DNA of 64,000 nucleotides from Mesorhizobium sp. (GTDB lineage Bacteria > Pseudomonadota > Alphaproteobacteria > Rhizobiales > Rhizobiaceae), in NCBI RefSeq assembly GCF_004962245.1, contig NZ_SUHQ01000034.1:1-64000 (forward strand), given 5' to 3'. Positions 36,820 to 46,600 of the stretch are shown piece after piece; positions within the stretch are counted from its first letter, which is position 1; each line of letters opens with the position of its first letter. The translations under genes were made by a program, and so were the position numbers. Under the pieces are notes generated by a model. That model searched no databases, had not been told where the DNA came from, and was given only the letters and a program-made list of their open reading frames with translations.

Positions 36820-37074
36820 TCAGGCTTTTTTCGCGATCAGCGCGCGAACCGCCTCGATCATGTCGCCGACGTTCTTCAGGTTGCTCCAGGCATCGACCGT
36901 GTTCATCTCGATCTCGATGCCATACTGTTCCTCGAGATCGAAGATAATCTCCGTCAGTTCCAGCGAATGGATGCCAAGTGAGGTCAGTTCGGTATTGGTA
37001 GTGATTTCTTCGCCACCGGGTTCGGCATGAGCCTTGATCTTCGCGATAATGTCTGTTGCCAGCTGGTCAGCCAT
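36820..37074 (-). CDS. Acyl carrier protein, NodF-like
   Basis: An 84-residue carrier protein. The TELTSLG segment and EIEMNTVDAWSNLKNVGD are typical of NodF. The phosphopantetheine serine lies in GIHSLELTE near residue 38. The aspartate normally preceding this serine (DSL) is replaced by histidine (codon CAT), which is unusual. The gene is the first of a two-gene operon with the NodE-like synthase and is divergent from ureD. It probably carries a dedicated fatty-acyl chain. Confidence 0.83.
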   Translation of the reverse strand: MADQLATDIIAKIKAHAEPGGEEITTNTELTSLGIHSLELTEIIFDLEEQYGIEIEMNTVDAWSNLKNVGDMIEAVRALIAKKA

Positions 37075-37257
37075 TCGGTTCCTTCCCCAACCTTGTCGTT
37101 TCCCGACGCCAACTGATCAGCGCCTCTTTTTTTCCCCGGGTTCGAATCGTCATCGTCGCCTTTCCCGCCCGGCGCTGCATGACCGTACCAAGATGGCTCC
37201 TCTATAGAAACCGAAACGCTGTCAAGCAACAAGCTATATATCGACAAAGCCGTCGCA

Positions 37258-38118
37258 GTGCTTAACGTTGGCGCCGTGGACACGATCGAACATGACTTGA
37301 CCTTTGCGCCGCCGGCCCAGCGCGTCGCCGGATTGGCGCAGCTCGGCTGCGACAGGAATGGCGGCCGCACACGCCTTCGGCGCCTCTATCAGGATGGTTC
37401 CGCCAAGATCCGCATGCCGGCAGTCTCGGCCGATCCGCTCGAAGCCGTGTTGATCAACACCGCCGGCGGGCTGACCGGCGGCGACCGCCTCCGCTGGGAG
37501 ATCGATGTCGGCGCCGGCGCCTCCGCCACTATAACGACCCAGGCCTGCGAGAAGGTCTACCGCGCCGCATCCGATCGCGCCGAGGTGCGGGTGAAGCTGA
37601 CGGTCGGCGCTGGCGGCCGAATCGCCTGGCTGCCGCAGGAAACCATCGTCTTTGATCGATCGGCCTTTGCCCGCAGGCTCGACCTGGAGCTTGCAGCCGA
37701 TGCCGAGGCGCTGGTGCTCGAGGCGACCGTCTTCGGCCGTCTCGCCATGGGCGAAGGCGCGGCGCATGGCAATTTCCATGACCGCTGGCGCGTCAGCCAG
37801 GACGGAGCGCTCGTTCATGCCGAGGATTTCCGCATCGGGCCCGGCATTGCGGCCACTCTCAACCGTTCCGCGGTGGCCGGCGGCGCCATCGCCATGGCGA
37901 CGGTGCTGATGATCTCGCCGCGGGTGGACGCTCTGCTCGATCCGGCCCGGGACATTATCGGCGGCCAGGGCGACGCCAGTGTCTGGAGCGTGAGGAAATC
38001 TGGCAAGCTTCTTGCGAGGCTGTTTGCCGAGGACGGCTACCAGCTCCGCAAGCGGCTGGTTCCGCTTGTCGAGTTGCTCAACGGACGGGCGGGTCTGCCC
38101 AAATTATGGTCACTCTGA
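37258..38118 (+). CDS. ureD: Urease accessory protein UreD
   Basis: A 286-residue accessory protein that binds apo-urease with UreF and UreG during nickel insertion. Family landmarks are INTAGGLTGGDRLRWEIDVG near residue 72, TTQACEKVYRA, WLPQETIVFDRSAF and GEGAAHGNFHDRW. The start is GTG 37258, or possibly GTG 37276. It opens the urease cluster, divergent from the NodF-like gene; both promoters lie in the 183-base gap. Confidence 0.92.
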   Translation: MLNVGAVDTIEHDLTFAPPAQRVAGLAQLGCDRNGGRTRLRRLYQDGSAKIRMPAVSADPLEAVLINTAGGLTGGDRLRWEIDVGAGASATITTQACEKVYRAASDRAEVRVKLTVGAGGRIAWLPQETIVFDRSAFARRLDLELAADAEALVLEATVFGRLAMGEGAAHGNFHDRWRVSQDGALVHAEDFRIGPGIAATLNRSAVAGGAIAMATVLMISPRVDALLDPARDIIGGQGDASVWSVRKSGKLLARLFAEDGYQLRKRLVPLVELLNGRAGLPKLWSL

Positions 38119-38161
38119 TTCCGATTACGTCACTCTCGATTACACCACTCTAGGGAAACGC

Positions 38162-38464
38162 ATGAACCTGACGCCAAGGGAAAAGGACAAGCTGCTCATC
38201 GCCATGGCGGCGATCGTGGCGCGCAAGCGGCTCGAACGCGGCGTCAAGCTCAATCACCCGGAGGCGATCGCGTTGATCACCGACTTCGTCGTCGAAGGCG
38301 CCCGCGACGGCCGCCCGGTCGCCGAGCTGATGGAGGCCGGTGCCCATGTCGTCACCCGCGCGCAGGTGATGGAGGGCATCGCCGAGATGATCCACGACGT
38401 CCAGGTCGAGGCGACGTTTCCAGACGGCACCAAGCTGGTGACCGTGCACGAGCCAATACGGTGA
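38162..38464 (+). CDS. ureA: Urease gamma subunit
   Basis: A 100-residue structural subunit of urease, full length for the family. It starts MNLTPREKDKLLIAMAA and includes VKLNHPEAIALIT, GARDGRPVAELME and the ATFPDGTKLVTVHEPI end. ATG 38162 is chosen over the longer frame because the family starts there. It follows ureD by about 40 bases and precedes a DUF1272 gene. Confidence 0.96.
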   Translation: MNLTPREKDKLLIAMAAIVARKRLERGVKLNHPEAIALITDFVVEGARDGRPVAELMEAGAHVVTRAQVMEGIAEMIHDVQVEATFPDGTKLVTVHEPIR

Positions 38465-38474
38465 GGAGAGGAAA

Positions 38475-38732
38475 ATGCTTGAGCTGCGCCCCAACTGCGA
38501 ATGTTGCGACAAGGACCTGCCGCCTGAGGCAACGGATGCGCTGATCTGCACCTTCGAGTGCACCTTCTGCGCCGAGTGCGTGGAACATGTGCTGGGTGGC
38601 GTTTGTCCGAACTGCGGCGGTGATTTCGCACCGCGACCGATCCGGCCGGCGGCGATGCTGAAGAAGTATCCCGCCTCGACAAAGCGCGTCCTCAAGGCCG
38701 AAGGCTGCGGCCCGGCCAGCAAGGCCGCGTGA
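38475..38732 (+). CDS. DUF1272 small cysteine-rich protein
   Basis: An 85-residue protein with pairs of cysteines spaced as in zinc ribbons: CECC near residue 8, CTFECTFCAEC near residue 26, and CPNCGG near residue 45. This is the DUF1272 pattern. It lies ten bases after ureA and within the urease cluster. The metal-binding pattern suggests a metal or redox role; the function is unknown. Confidence 0.82.
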   Translation: MLELRPNCECCDKDLPPEATDALICTFECTFCAECVEHVLGGVCPNCGGDFAPRPIRPAAMLKKYPASTKRVLKAEGCGPASKAA

Positions 38733-38763
38733 CGGCACGATCCTGACAACGGAAGGCATATCG

Positions 38764-39357
38764 ATGATCCCCGCAACGATCAAACGCACGTTCCTCTCGG
38801 CGATCCTGCTTCTCGCCGCTGCAATGCCCGCCTATGCCCATGTCGGCATGGGCACGACCTCGTCCTTCAGCGCCGGCTTCATGCATCCGCTCTCCGGCCT
38901 CGACCACATGACGGTGATGATCGCGGTCGGGTTGTGGGCGGCGCTCAAGGGCGGCAAGGCGATTGTTGCCTGGCCGCTCGCCTTCGTCGGCGTCACGCTG
39001 GCGGGCGGTGCGCTCGGCATGCTGCAGGTGCCGGTACCGTTCGTCGAGCCGGGCATACTGGCGTCCGTCGTGGTGCTGGGACTGCTGGTCGCGCTCGCTG
39101 TCGATCTTCCCGTCTCGGCCGGCGTCGCCATCATCGGCCTGTTCGCGATGTTCCACGGTCACGCCCACGGCACCGAGGTGCCTGAGAACGCCGGCGGGCT
39201 CGACTATATGGCCGGCTTTGCCGTTGCCACCGCGCTGCTCCATGCCGTCGGCATCGTTGCCGGCCTTGGCTTTGGCATCAGATCCCCAGGCCTCGCCCGC
39301 GCCGCTGGCGGCGCCTGTGCGGCCATCGGCGCCGGCCTCGTCTTCGGCGTCTTGTGA
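38764..39357 (+). CDS. ureJ: HupE/UreJ-family membrane protein (nickel uptake)
   Basis: A 197-residue membrane protein with a cleavable signal (AAAMPAYAHVGMG) and about six helices. The HupE/UreJ signature HPLSGLDHMTVMIAVGLWA lies near residue 42; a second histidine-rich patch is FHGHAHGTEVP near residue 132. HupE/UreJ proteins are thought to move nickel to urease or hydrogenase. The stop overlaps the ureB region by a few bases. Confidence 0.88.
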   Translation: MIPATIKRTFLSAILLLAAAMPAYAHVGMGTTSSFSAGFMHPLSGLDHMTVMIAVGLWAALKGGKAIVAWPLAFVGVTLAGGALGMLQVPVPFVEPGILASVVVLGLLVALAVDLPVSAGVAIIGLFAMFHGHAHGTEVPENAGGLDYMAGFAVATALLHAVGIVAGLGFGIRSPGLARAAGGACAAIGAGLVFGVL

Positions 39358-39365
39358 GGCTGGCG

Positions 39366-39671
39366 ATGATCCCCGGCGAAGTCATCGCAGCAGGCGGCGA
39401 GATCGAACTGAACAAGGGCCAGCCGACCGTCACCATGAAGGTGGCCAACAGCGGCGACCGGCCGATCCAAGTCGGCAGCCACTACCACTTCTTCGAAACC
39501 AATGAAGGCCTGAAATTCGATCGCGACAAGGCGCGGGGCATGCGCCTCGACATCGCCGCCGGCACGGCGATGCGCTTCGAGCCCGGCCAGGAACGCGACG
39601 TCACGTTGGTCCCGCTCGGCGGCAAGCGCGAGGTCTACGGGTTTCAGCAGAAGATCATGGGCGCGCTGTGA
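39366..39671 (+). CDS. ureB: Urease beta subunit
   Basis: A 101-residue urease beta subunit, standard length. It opens MIPGEVIAAGGEIELN, then VANSGDRPIQVGSHYHFFE, AGTAMRFEPGQERDVTLVP and a final GFQQKIMGAL. ATG 39366 has GAGG seven bases upstream; the longer frame from 39354 lies in the ureJ stop. In this cluster it is followed not by ureC but by two opposite-strand genes. Confidence 0.95.
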   Translation: MIPGEVIAAGGEIELNKGQPTVTMKVANSGDRPIQVGSHYHFFETNEGLKFDRDKARGMRLDIAAGTAMRFEPGQERDVTLVPLGGKREVYGFQQKIMGAL

Positions 39672-39712
39672 GATCCCGCCCTGTGCTATCCAAGGCGTCG
39701 AGCACTTTCAGC

Positions 39713-40207
39713 TCAGCTGGGCGGCTTGGCCGCCGCGTAGATGACGACCTTTCCAGAATCGTCGAATTCCACGGCGAGGACGTCTTCGGTCAGCACGCGT
39801 CGCGAGTCGATGGCGTTGAACAGCAATGCGTTCGCCTCGATCTCCTCGCGCAGTTCCGCAATGTCGTCCTGATGCTGCTCGACCTTGGTTTCTATCGCCG
39901 GCGGCAAACCGCCTTCCGTGCGCGCGGCGTCCGTAAGGAACACGATATCGACCTTGTCGAGCTTGGATGTCTTGCGCACTGTGCCGATGTTTTCACGCGT
40001 CCGGTCGATCGCCGTGGTGACCTTCCCGGCTTCCACAGCCGTGTTGGTCTCTTCCTGCCCGACCTCCGAACCGATGATCTTGTTGACGGTGTCCGGGCCT
40101 TCAAGGCCCTGTGCGTTCAGCGCGGCCTGAGGAACGCTCGCCGCGAGAAACGCAGTTGCGGCAATCATATGCAGCCATCTTGTGTCGGGGAAGGTGGTGA
40201 TCGCCAT
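39713..40207 (-). CDS. Secreted hypothetical protein inside the urease cluster (1)
   Basis: A 164-residue protein with a hydrophobic N-terminal signal (MIAATAFLAASVPQAALNAQG after a 13-residue leader, or starting at ATG 40168). The mature part is charged and helical, with KLDKVDIVFLTDAARTEGGLPPAIETKVEQHQDDIAELREEIEANA (read in parts), suggesting a short coiled coil. I recognise no family. It converges on ureB, 41 bases from its stop, and is oriented against the urease genes. Confidence 0.65.
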   Translation of the reverse strand: MAITTFPDTRWLHMIAATAFLAASVPQAALNAQGLEGPDTVNKIIGSEVGQEETNTAVEAGKVTTAIDRTRENIGTVRKTSKLDKVDIVFLTDAARTEGGLPPAIETKVEQHQDDIAELREEIEANALLFNAIDSRRVLTEDVLAVEFDDSGKVVIYAAAKPPS

Positions 40208-40333
40208 CGCTCGCTCTCAGGGTCCCTTTCGAGACTCGTTGCTACGCCAAATAATCGAAACGTATCCTGCCCTGCGAAGGTTCCCTCCCCGATGCGGCAG
40301 GCCGACCTTGTGCCGGCCCGCCATAGCGCATCG

Positions 40334-40717
40334 TCAGCTCGCTTTCTTGGTGATCAAGGTCAGGGCGCCATTGGCGTCCATGCTGGCGGCGATCACTTGC
40401 GCCGAGGTGAGTCCCTTGGCTTCGAGCGCGGACTTGACCTGGGGCGTCGCGTCGATCGAACCGCGCAATTTCTGCAGGCCGTCCTCGCCGCGCTTGGCCA
40501 TCACTTCGTTGACCTTGGTCTGCGTTTCCTTGGGCAGTTCCTCGATATCGACGATGTTGACGGTCTGAATCGTCGGCACGGCGGGCTGAGCGCCGGGTGC
40601 CGCGGGAGCGGGCGAAGCCGGCGGCTCGCCGGGTTGCTGAGCAGGCTGTTGCTGGGCGCTTGCAGCGGTTGCGAGCAGGAGGGCGGCGGCGGCTGCGAGC
40701 CGTATCGTTTTGCGCAT
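40334..40717 (-). CDS. Secreted hypothetical protein inside the urease cluster (2)
   Basis: A 127-residue protein. A Sec signal (LAAAAALLLATAASA) ends near residue 21. A Gln/Pro/Ala-rich stretch (residues 22-48) leads to a helical region, VDIEELPKETQTKVNEVMAKR, and a final domain with SALEAKGLTSAQVIAASMD. AAGGAAG lies five bases before ATG 40717. It lies between the first secreted gene and ureC, on the opposite strand to both urease subunit genes. The family is unknown. Confidence 0.68.
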   Translation of the reverse strand: MRKTIRLAAAAALLLATAASAQQQPAQQPGEPPASPAPAAPGAQPAVPTIQTVNIVDIEELPKETQTKVNEVMAKRGEDGLQKLRGSIDATPQVKSALEAKGLTSAQVIAASMDANGALTLITKKAS

Positions 40718-40895
40718 GGATCTTCCTTTCCATCGATTGGCAAACGGTCGTTTTGGGGTGACCCTGCCACCTCAAACGTTAAATGGGATCGGAAAGTGTC
40801 GCCCAGCGGGTCATTGCGTGACCATAAGATGGCGACAATGTGGGGCCAGGCTTCGACAAGCTGGATTTCGGGCCGTATTTCGGGAGCAATTGCTG

Positions 40896-42608
<1,713 letters not shown>

Positions 42609-42655
42609 CGCGATGGCGCTAGAAGGCCTGATGCAGAACAGGCCGCGATAAATCC

Positions 42656-43249
42656 ATGGAACAGCAGCTCGTCTCTGCCCATGACATCTTCCCGCATATC
42701 CGCATCGTCATGGGCATGGTGATTGGCCTCGGCGTCACGCGCCTTCTGTCAGGGCTCGCCCGCATCGTCCAGCATCCCGGCCAGTACCGGCTCTATCCCG
42801 TGCATCTGGCCTGGGTCGGCTCCATGCTGTTGTTGCTGGTGCATTTCTGGTGGTGGGAGTTCGGTCTCTACACGCTGGAGACCTGGACCTTCGGCAAATA
42901 CCTGTTCATCATCTTCTATGCCGTCACGCTGTTCCTGCTCTGTGCGTTGCTGTTCCCGGACTCGATGCTCGACTACACCAGCTACGAGGATTTCTTCTAT
43001 TCGCGCCGCGCCTGGTTCTTCGGCCTGCTGGCGACGACATATCTGCTCGACGTCGTCGACACGCTGCTGAAAGGGCCGGAGCATTTCGCCCATTTCGGCA
43101 TTGAATATTTGCTCCGTACGCCGGTTTTCGTCGCGCTTTGCATTGTCGCGATACTTGTGCGTGACCGCCGCTTTCACGTCGCCTTCGTCGCCGGCACGCT
43201 GGTCTATCAGATATCCTTCATCCTGCGGCTCTTCGACACGATCGCCTGA
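42656..43249 (+). CDS. Polytopic membrane protein of the urease cluster, unknown function
   Basis: A 197-residue protein with about six hydrophobic segments, beginning IRIVMGMVIGLGVTRLLSGLARI and LAWVGSMLLLLVHFWWWEFGLY (each read in part). Charged loops such as DSMLDYTSYEDFFYSRRAW lie between. I recognise no family. It lies 47 bases after ureC and before ureE, so it is probably co-transcribed. A role in ammonia, urea or nickel movement is possible but not shown. Confidence 0.75.
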   Translation: MEQQLVSAHDIFPHIRIVMGMVIGLGVTRLLSGLARIVQHPGQYRLYPVHLAWVGSMLLLLVHFWWWEFGLYTLETWTFGKYLFIIFYAVTLFLLCALLFPDSMLDYTSYEDFFYSRRAWFFGLLATTYLLDVVDTLLKGPEHFAHFGIEYLLRTPVFVALCIVAILVRDRRFHVAFVAGTLVYQISFILRLFDTIA

Positions 43250-43350
43250 CTACAGCGCCGCGTCCTTTCGGACGCGCAAAGGACGCTGTAGAAACTTGAT
43301 TTGGCGCATGATCCTTTCCGAAATCGAATACAATTTCGGGGTCATGCGCC
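43250..43350. repeat. Rhizobial-type intergenic palindromic repeat
   Basis: Two nested hairpins are visible. The first has outer arms CTACAGCG (43250-43257) and CGCTGTAG (43284-43291) with inner arms GCGTCC and GGACGC. The second pairs GGCGCATGA with TCATGCGCC. The pair resembles the intergenic mosaic elements scattered in rhizobial chromosomes. It sits between the six-helix protein gene and ureE, where it may fold in the transcript. Confidence 0.7.
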
Positions 43351-43405
43351 GCCATTGGGCCGGTGGTCGCGATGGGTTAGGGTTACGGAAAAGGCAGGTT
43401 TTGAC

Positions 43406-44002
43406 ATGAAGCTCGACATCCGCACCGACTTCACCAAATTCCCGCGCGCCGTCTCGGTGCTCTCCGCCGGCGAGGCGGGAACGGTCACGCCCTATGATCG
43501 TGCCGTGCTTGCCCATGACGAGCGGCATCTGCGCCGCCGGGTCATCGAAACTGCTGGCGGTGACAGGGTGTTGGTCGATCTGCCCGAACCAATTGCCTTG
43601 GGCGATCGCGACCGGCTGGTGCTGGAGGATGGCCGCCATGTCGAGATCGTCGCGGCTGAGGAGCCGCTCTATGACATCCGTGCCTACAGCGCCGTGCATC
43701 TGGCCGAGCTCGCCTGGCATATCGGCAACCGGCATCTTGCGGCCGCCATCGAGGCGCAACGCATCCTCATCCTGCGCGACCATGTCATCAAGGCGATGCT
43801 GGAAGGCCTGGGTGCAACCGTGCGCGACGTCTCCGAACCGTTCGTACCGGTGCGCGGCGCCTACTCCGGCCACGGCCACGATCACGGTCATGCCGAGGCG
43901 CATGCGCGCAGCCACGCTGAGGCACATTCTCATGCCCATAGCGAGTCGCATTCCCACTCGCACAGCCATTCGCACGACCACGACAGCCATAACCATGACT
44001 GA
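43406..44002 (+). CDS. ureE: Urease accessory protein UreE with long His-rich tail
   Basis: A 198-residue nickel-binding metallochaperone. The N-terminal domain has VLSAGEAGTVTPYDRAVLAH and the central domain DIRAYSAVHLAELAWHIGNRHLAAAIE, which carries the interface histidines. The last 45 residues are Gly/His, Ala/His and Ser/His repeats ending HDHDSHNHD and can bind many nickel ions. ATG 43406 has CAGG eight bases upstream. Its end overlaps ureF by eight bases. Confidence 0.93.
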   Translation: MKLDIRTDFTKFPRAVSVLSAGEAGTVTPYDRAVLAHDERHLRRRVIETAGGDRVLVDLPEPIALGDRDRLVLEDGRHVEIVAAEEPLYDIRAYSAVHLAELAWHIGNRHLAAAIEAQRILILRDHVIKAMLEGLGATVRDVSEPFVPVRGAYSGHGHDHGHAEAHARSHAEAHSHAHSESHSHSHSHSHDHDSHNHD

Positions 44003-44666
44003 CCAGCCCTCCAACGTCGCCTTGTTGCGGCTGATGGCATGGCTGTCGCCTGCCTTCCCGGTCGGCGGCTTTTCCTACAGCCACGGCCTCGAACAAGCCG
44101 TGCATGCCGGGCTGGTCGCCGACAGCAGAGACCTCGCCGCATGGCTGGAGACGCTGGTCGAGATGGGCTCGGGCTGGAATGATGCGGTGCTGTTCGCCGA
44201 AAGCTGGCGGCGCGCCCGTCAAGCCGGCGATCTCGACGAGATCGCCGCACTCGCCGAGGCGCTGGCCGGCTCGCGCGAGCGCCATGCTGAGACCATGCTG
44301 CAGGGCGCAGCCTTCTTGAAGGCGGCATCGGCCTGGCCGTGTCAGGTGCTGGACCGTCTGCCGGCCGAGTGCGCTTATTGCGTCGCCGTCGGCGCCGTTG
44401 CCGGCGGCAACGCAATCGCCCTGCGGGACGCGCTCTCCGCATTCCTGCAGACCTTCTTTTCCAACCTCGTCCAGGCCGCGATCAGGCTCGGCGTTGTCGG
44501 CCAGACGGGCGCCACCGCGCTGCTCGCCGGCTTCGAGCCATTGGCGCTCAGCGTCGCCGCTCGTGCCGCCGGCTCGACGCTGGACGATCTCGGCGGCTGT
44601 GCCTTCGTCTCGGACGTCATGGCGATGAAGCACGAAACGCAATATTCGCGGCTGTTCCGCTCATGA
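43995..44666 (+). CDS. ureF: Urease accessory protein UreF
   Basis: A 223-residue all-helical accessory protein that acts as GTPase regulator in the UreD-UreF-UreG complex. It opens with LRLMAWLSPAFPVGGFSYSHGLEQAV, the UreF signature (read in part), then GWNDAVLFAESWRRARQ and the final HETQYSRLFRS. The start ATG 43995 lies inside the ureE end (8-bp overlap), and its stop overlaps the next start as ATGA. Confidence 0.94.
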   Translation: MTDQPSNVALLRLMAWLSPAFPVGGFSYSHGLEQAVHAGLVADSRDLAAWLETLVEMGSGWNDAVLFAESWRRARQAGDLDEIAALAEALAGSRERHAETMLQGAAFLKAASAWPCQVLDRLPAECAYCVAVGAVAGGNAIALRDALSAFLQTFFSNLVQAAIRLGVVGQTGATALLAGFEPLALSVAARAAGSTLDDLGGCAFVSDVMAMKHETQYSRLFRS

Positions 44667-45100
44667 TCGTCCTCGCCTTCGCGCTCTCGCTCGTTCTGCT
44701 GCTGATCACCGCGCTGCATGTGTATTGGGGCATTGGCGGCATCTGGCCGGGCCGGGACGCTGCCTCCTGCGCCCGCGCGGTGGTCGGCTTTCGCGGTGTC
44801 GACGAAATGCCGGCGCCCTTCGCCAGCTTCGCCGTTGCCGCATGCCTCGGCCTGGCGACACTGTGGCCGATGGCGCTCGAGGGCGTGTTTGCCACGCCCT
44901 TTCCCAAAGCCGGGCTCGCCGCCACAGCGCTGCTCATCGCGCTGGTTTTCCTTGGTCGCGGCATCGCCGGCTTCACGCCCTGGTGGCGGCGGCTGGCGCC
45001 CGAACAGCCTTTCGCGCGGCTCGATGTCAGCTATTATTCGCCGCTGTGCCTGTTGATGGGGCTCGGCTTCGCCGTCCTCGCTATCACGGAGTTCCCCTAG
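44663..45100 (+). CDS. DUF3995 small membrane protein in the urease operon
   Basis: A 145-residue protein with four hydrophobic segments; it begins MIVLAFALSLVLLLITALHVYWGIGGIWPG (read in part), the DUF3995 start. ATG 44663 overlaps the ureF stop (ATGA), and its TAG directly touches the ureG start. The tight coupling to ureF and ureG suggests a role in urease maturation or in nickel or ammonia movement. No direct evidence exists in the sequence. Confidence 0.82.
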   Translation: MIVLAFALSLVLLLITALHVYWGIGGIWPGRDAASCARAVVGFRGVDEMPAPFASFAVAACLGLATLWPMALEGVFATPFPKAGLAATALLIALVFLGRGIAGFTPWWRRLAPEQPFARLDVSYYSPLCLLMGLGFAVLAITEFP

Positions 45101-45742
45101 ATGACACAAGCCAACGGTCCTCTTCGCATCGGCATCGGCGGTCCCGTCGGTTCCGGCAAGACGACGCTCACCGAAAAGCTCTGCAAGGCGCTGCGCGACG
45201 AGTTCTCCATCGCCGTCGTCACCAACGACATCTACACAAGGGAAGACGCCATGATGCTGGCCAGGCTGCAGGCGCTGCCCGAGGATCGCATCATGGGGGT
45301 CGAGACCGGCGGCTGCCCGCACACCGCCATCCGCGAGGACGCCTCGATCAACCTGCAGGCGATCGCCGAGATGACCAAGAAATTTCCGGATCTCGACATC
45401 GTCTTCATCGAATCGGGTGGCGACAACCTTGCCGCCACGTTTTCCCCCGACCTTGCCGATCTGACGCTCTATGTCATCTCGGTCTGCCAGGGCGAGGAGA
45501 TCCCGCGCAAGGGCGGGCCGGCGATCACCCGGTCCGACTTCCTGGTCATCAACAAGAGCGATCTCGCGCCTTATGTGAACGTCAATCTCGACGTCATGGA
45601 GAGCGACGCAGCCCGCATGCGCGGCAAGCGGCCCTTCGGCTTCACCGACCTGTCGCGCGGCAAGGGCCTGCAGGAGGTGATCGATTTCATCGTCGAGCAA
45701 GGCGGGCTCAGGGTTCGCGCCTCCACGAGCACGGTTGCGTAA
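45101..45742 (+). CDS. ureG: Urease accessory GTPase UreG
   Basis: A 213-residue SIMIBI-class GTPase that drives nickel delivery. The P-loop is GPVGSGKTTL near residue 14; the metal-binding CPH motif lies in VETGGCPHTAIRED near residue 68; switch II includes ESGGDNLAATFSPDLAD, and the base-specificity motif is VINKSDLA. ATG 45101 directly follows the DUF3995 stop. It is the last gene of the urease cluster. Confidence 0.96.
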   Translation: MTQANGPLRIGIGGPVGSGKTTLTEKLCKALRDEFSIAVVTNDIYTREDAMMLARLQALPEDRIMGVETGGCPHTAIREDASINLQAIAEMTKKFPDLDIVFIESGGDNLAATFSPDLADLTLYVISVCQGEEIPRKGGPAITRSDFLVINKSDLAPYVNVNLDVMESDAARMRGKRPFGFTDLSRGKGLQEVIDFIVEQGGLRVRASTSTVA

Positions 45743-45829
45743 GGCAACGGCTCTCGTCTGTGCCAAACGAAACCGGTTGCACGCCCCTCCGGCGCGCGGC
45801 ATCCTTTGCTCCTTTCACGGAGGTTTTCG

Positions 45830-46597
45830 ATGAGCATCGCCCGCCTGCAGAAGGAACCGCTGACCAACCTGCCCTTCCACGAGGAGCGCGTCGATCTGGC
45901 TTGCGCCTTCCGCTGGACGGCGCGGCTCAACATGCACGAGGCCGTGGCCAATCATTTCTCGCTGGCCGTCAACGATGACGGCTCGCAATTCCTGATGAAC
46001 CCCAACCAGGTGCATTTCTCACGCATCAAGGCGAGCGACCTGCTTTTGATCGACGCCAACGATCCCGACACGCTCTCCGGCCCGAATGCGCCCGATCCGA
46101 CGGCATGGGGCCTGCATGGCGCCATCCATCGCAATGTGCGTCATGCGCGCTGCGTCATGCATGTGCACTCGATCCACGCCACGGTGCTCGCTTCGCTCGC
46201 CGACTCGACGCTGCCGCCGATCGACCAGAACTCGGCGATCTTCTTCAACCGCCACGTCGTCGACGGCCATTATGGCGGGCTCGCCTTCGAGGAGGAGGGC
46301 GAACGCTGCTCGCAGCTGCTTACCGATCCGAAGGTCAAGGTGATGGTCATGGGCAATCATGGCGTGCTGGTCATCGGCGACACCGTCGCCGACACCTTCA
46401 ACAGGATGTTCTATTTCGAACGTGCCGCCGAGACCTACATCAAGGCGCTGTGGACCGGCCGTCCGCTGCGGGTCCTGTCGGACGAGATCGCCGAAAAGGC
46501 GGCAAGGGAACAGGAAGACTATCCCGGCCAGGCCGAACGGCACCTCAGCGAATTGAAGGCGATCCTCGACGAGCAGGAGCCGGTCTACCGGAATTGA
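45830..46597 (+). CDS. Class II aldolase/adducin-family protein
   Basis: A 255-residue protein of the class II aldolase/adducin fold. Metal-binding histidines lie in VMHVHSIHATVLASL near residue 110; a further histidine is in VMVMGNHGVLVIG near residue 180. The acidic residue normally at the active site is not clear. A GGAGG site lies six bases before ATG 45830. The gene is convergent with a HAD phosphatase gene and near a SorC regulator. Substrate could be a sugar phosphate such as L-fuculose-1-P-type compounds; function is not proven. Confidence 0.8.
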   Translation: MSIARLQKEPLTNLPFHEERVDLACAFRWTARLNMHEAVANHFSLAVNDDGSQFLMNPNQVHFSRIKASDLLLIDANDPDTLSGPNAPDPTAWGLHGAIHRNVRHARCVMHVHSIHATVLASLADSTLPPIDQNSAIFFNRHVVDGHYGGLAFEEEGERCSQLLTDPKVKVMVMGNHGVLVIGDTVADTFNRMFYFERAAETYIKALWTGRPLRVLSDEIAEKAAREQEDYPGQAERHLSELKAILDEQEPVYRN

Positions 46598-46600
46598 TGC

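Noticed and set aside
37075..37257. Possible nod box upstream of the NodF-like gene
   Set aside because: The conserved nod-box blocks are not visible. A CTTGAC and a CTATAG are present on the minus strand but are only 13 bases apart, too close for a standard promoter.
44375..45802. Minus-strand 475-codon frame opposite ureF, DUF3995 and ureG
   Set aside because: It is a shadow of well-supported genes, with no motif.
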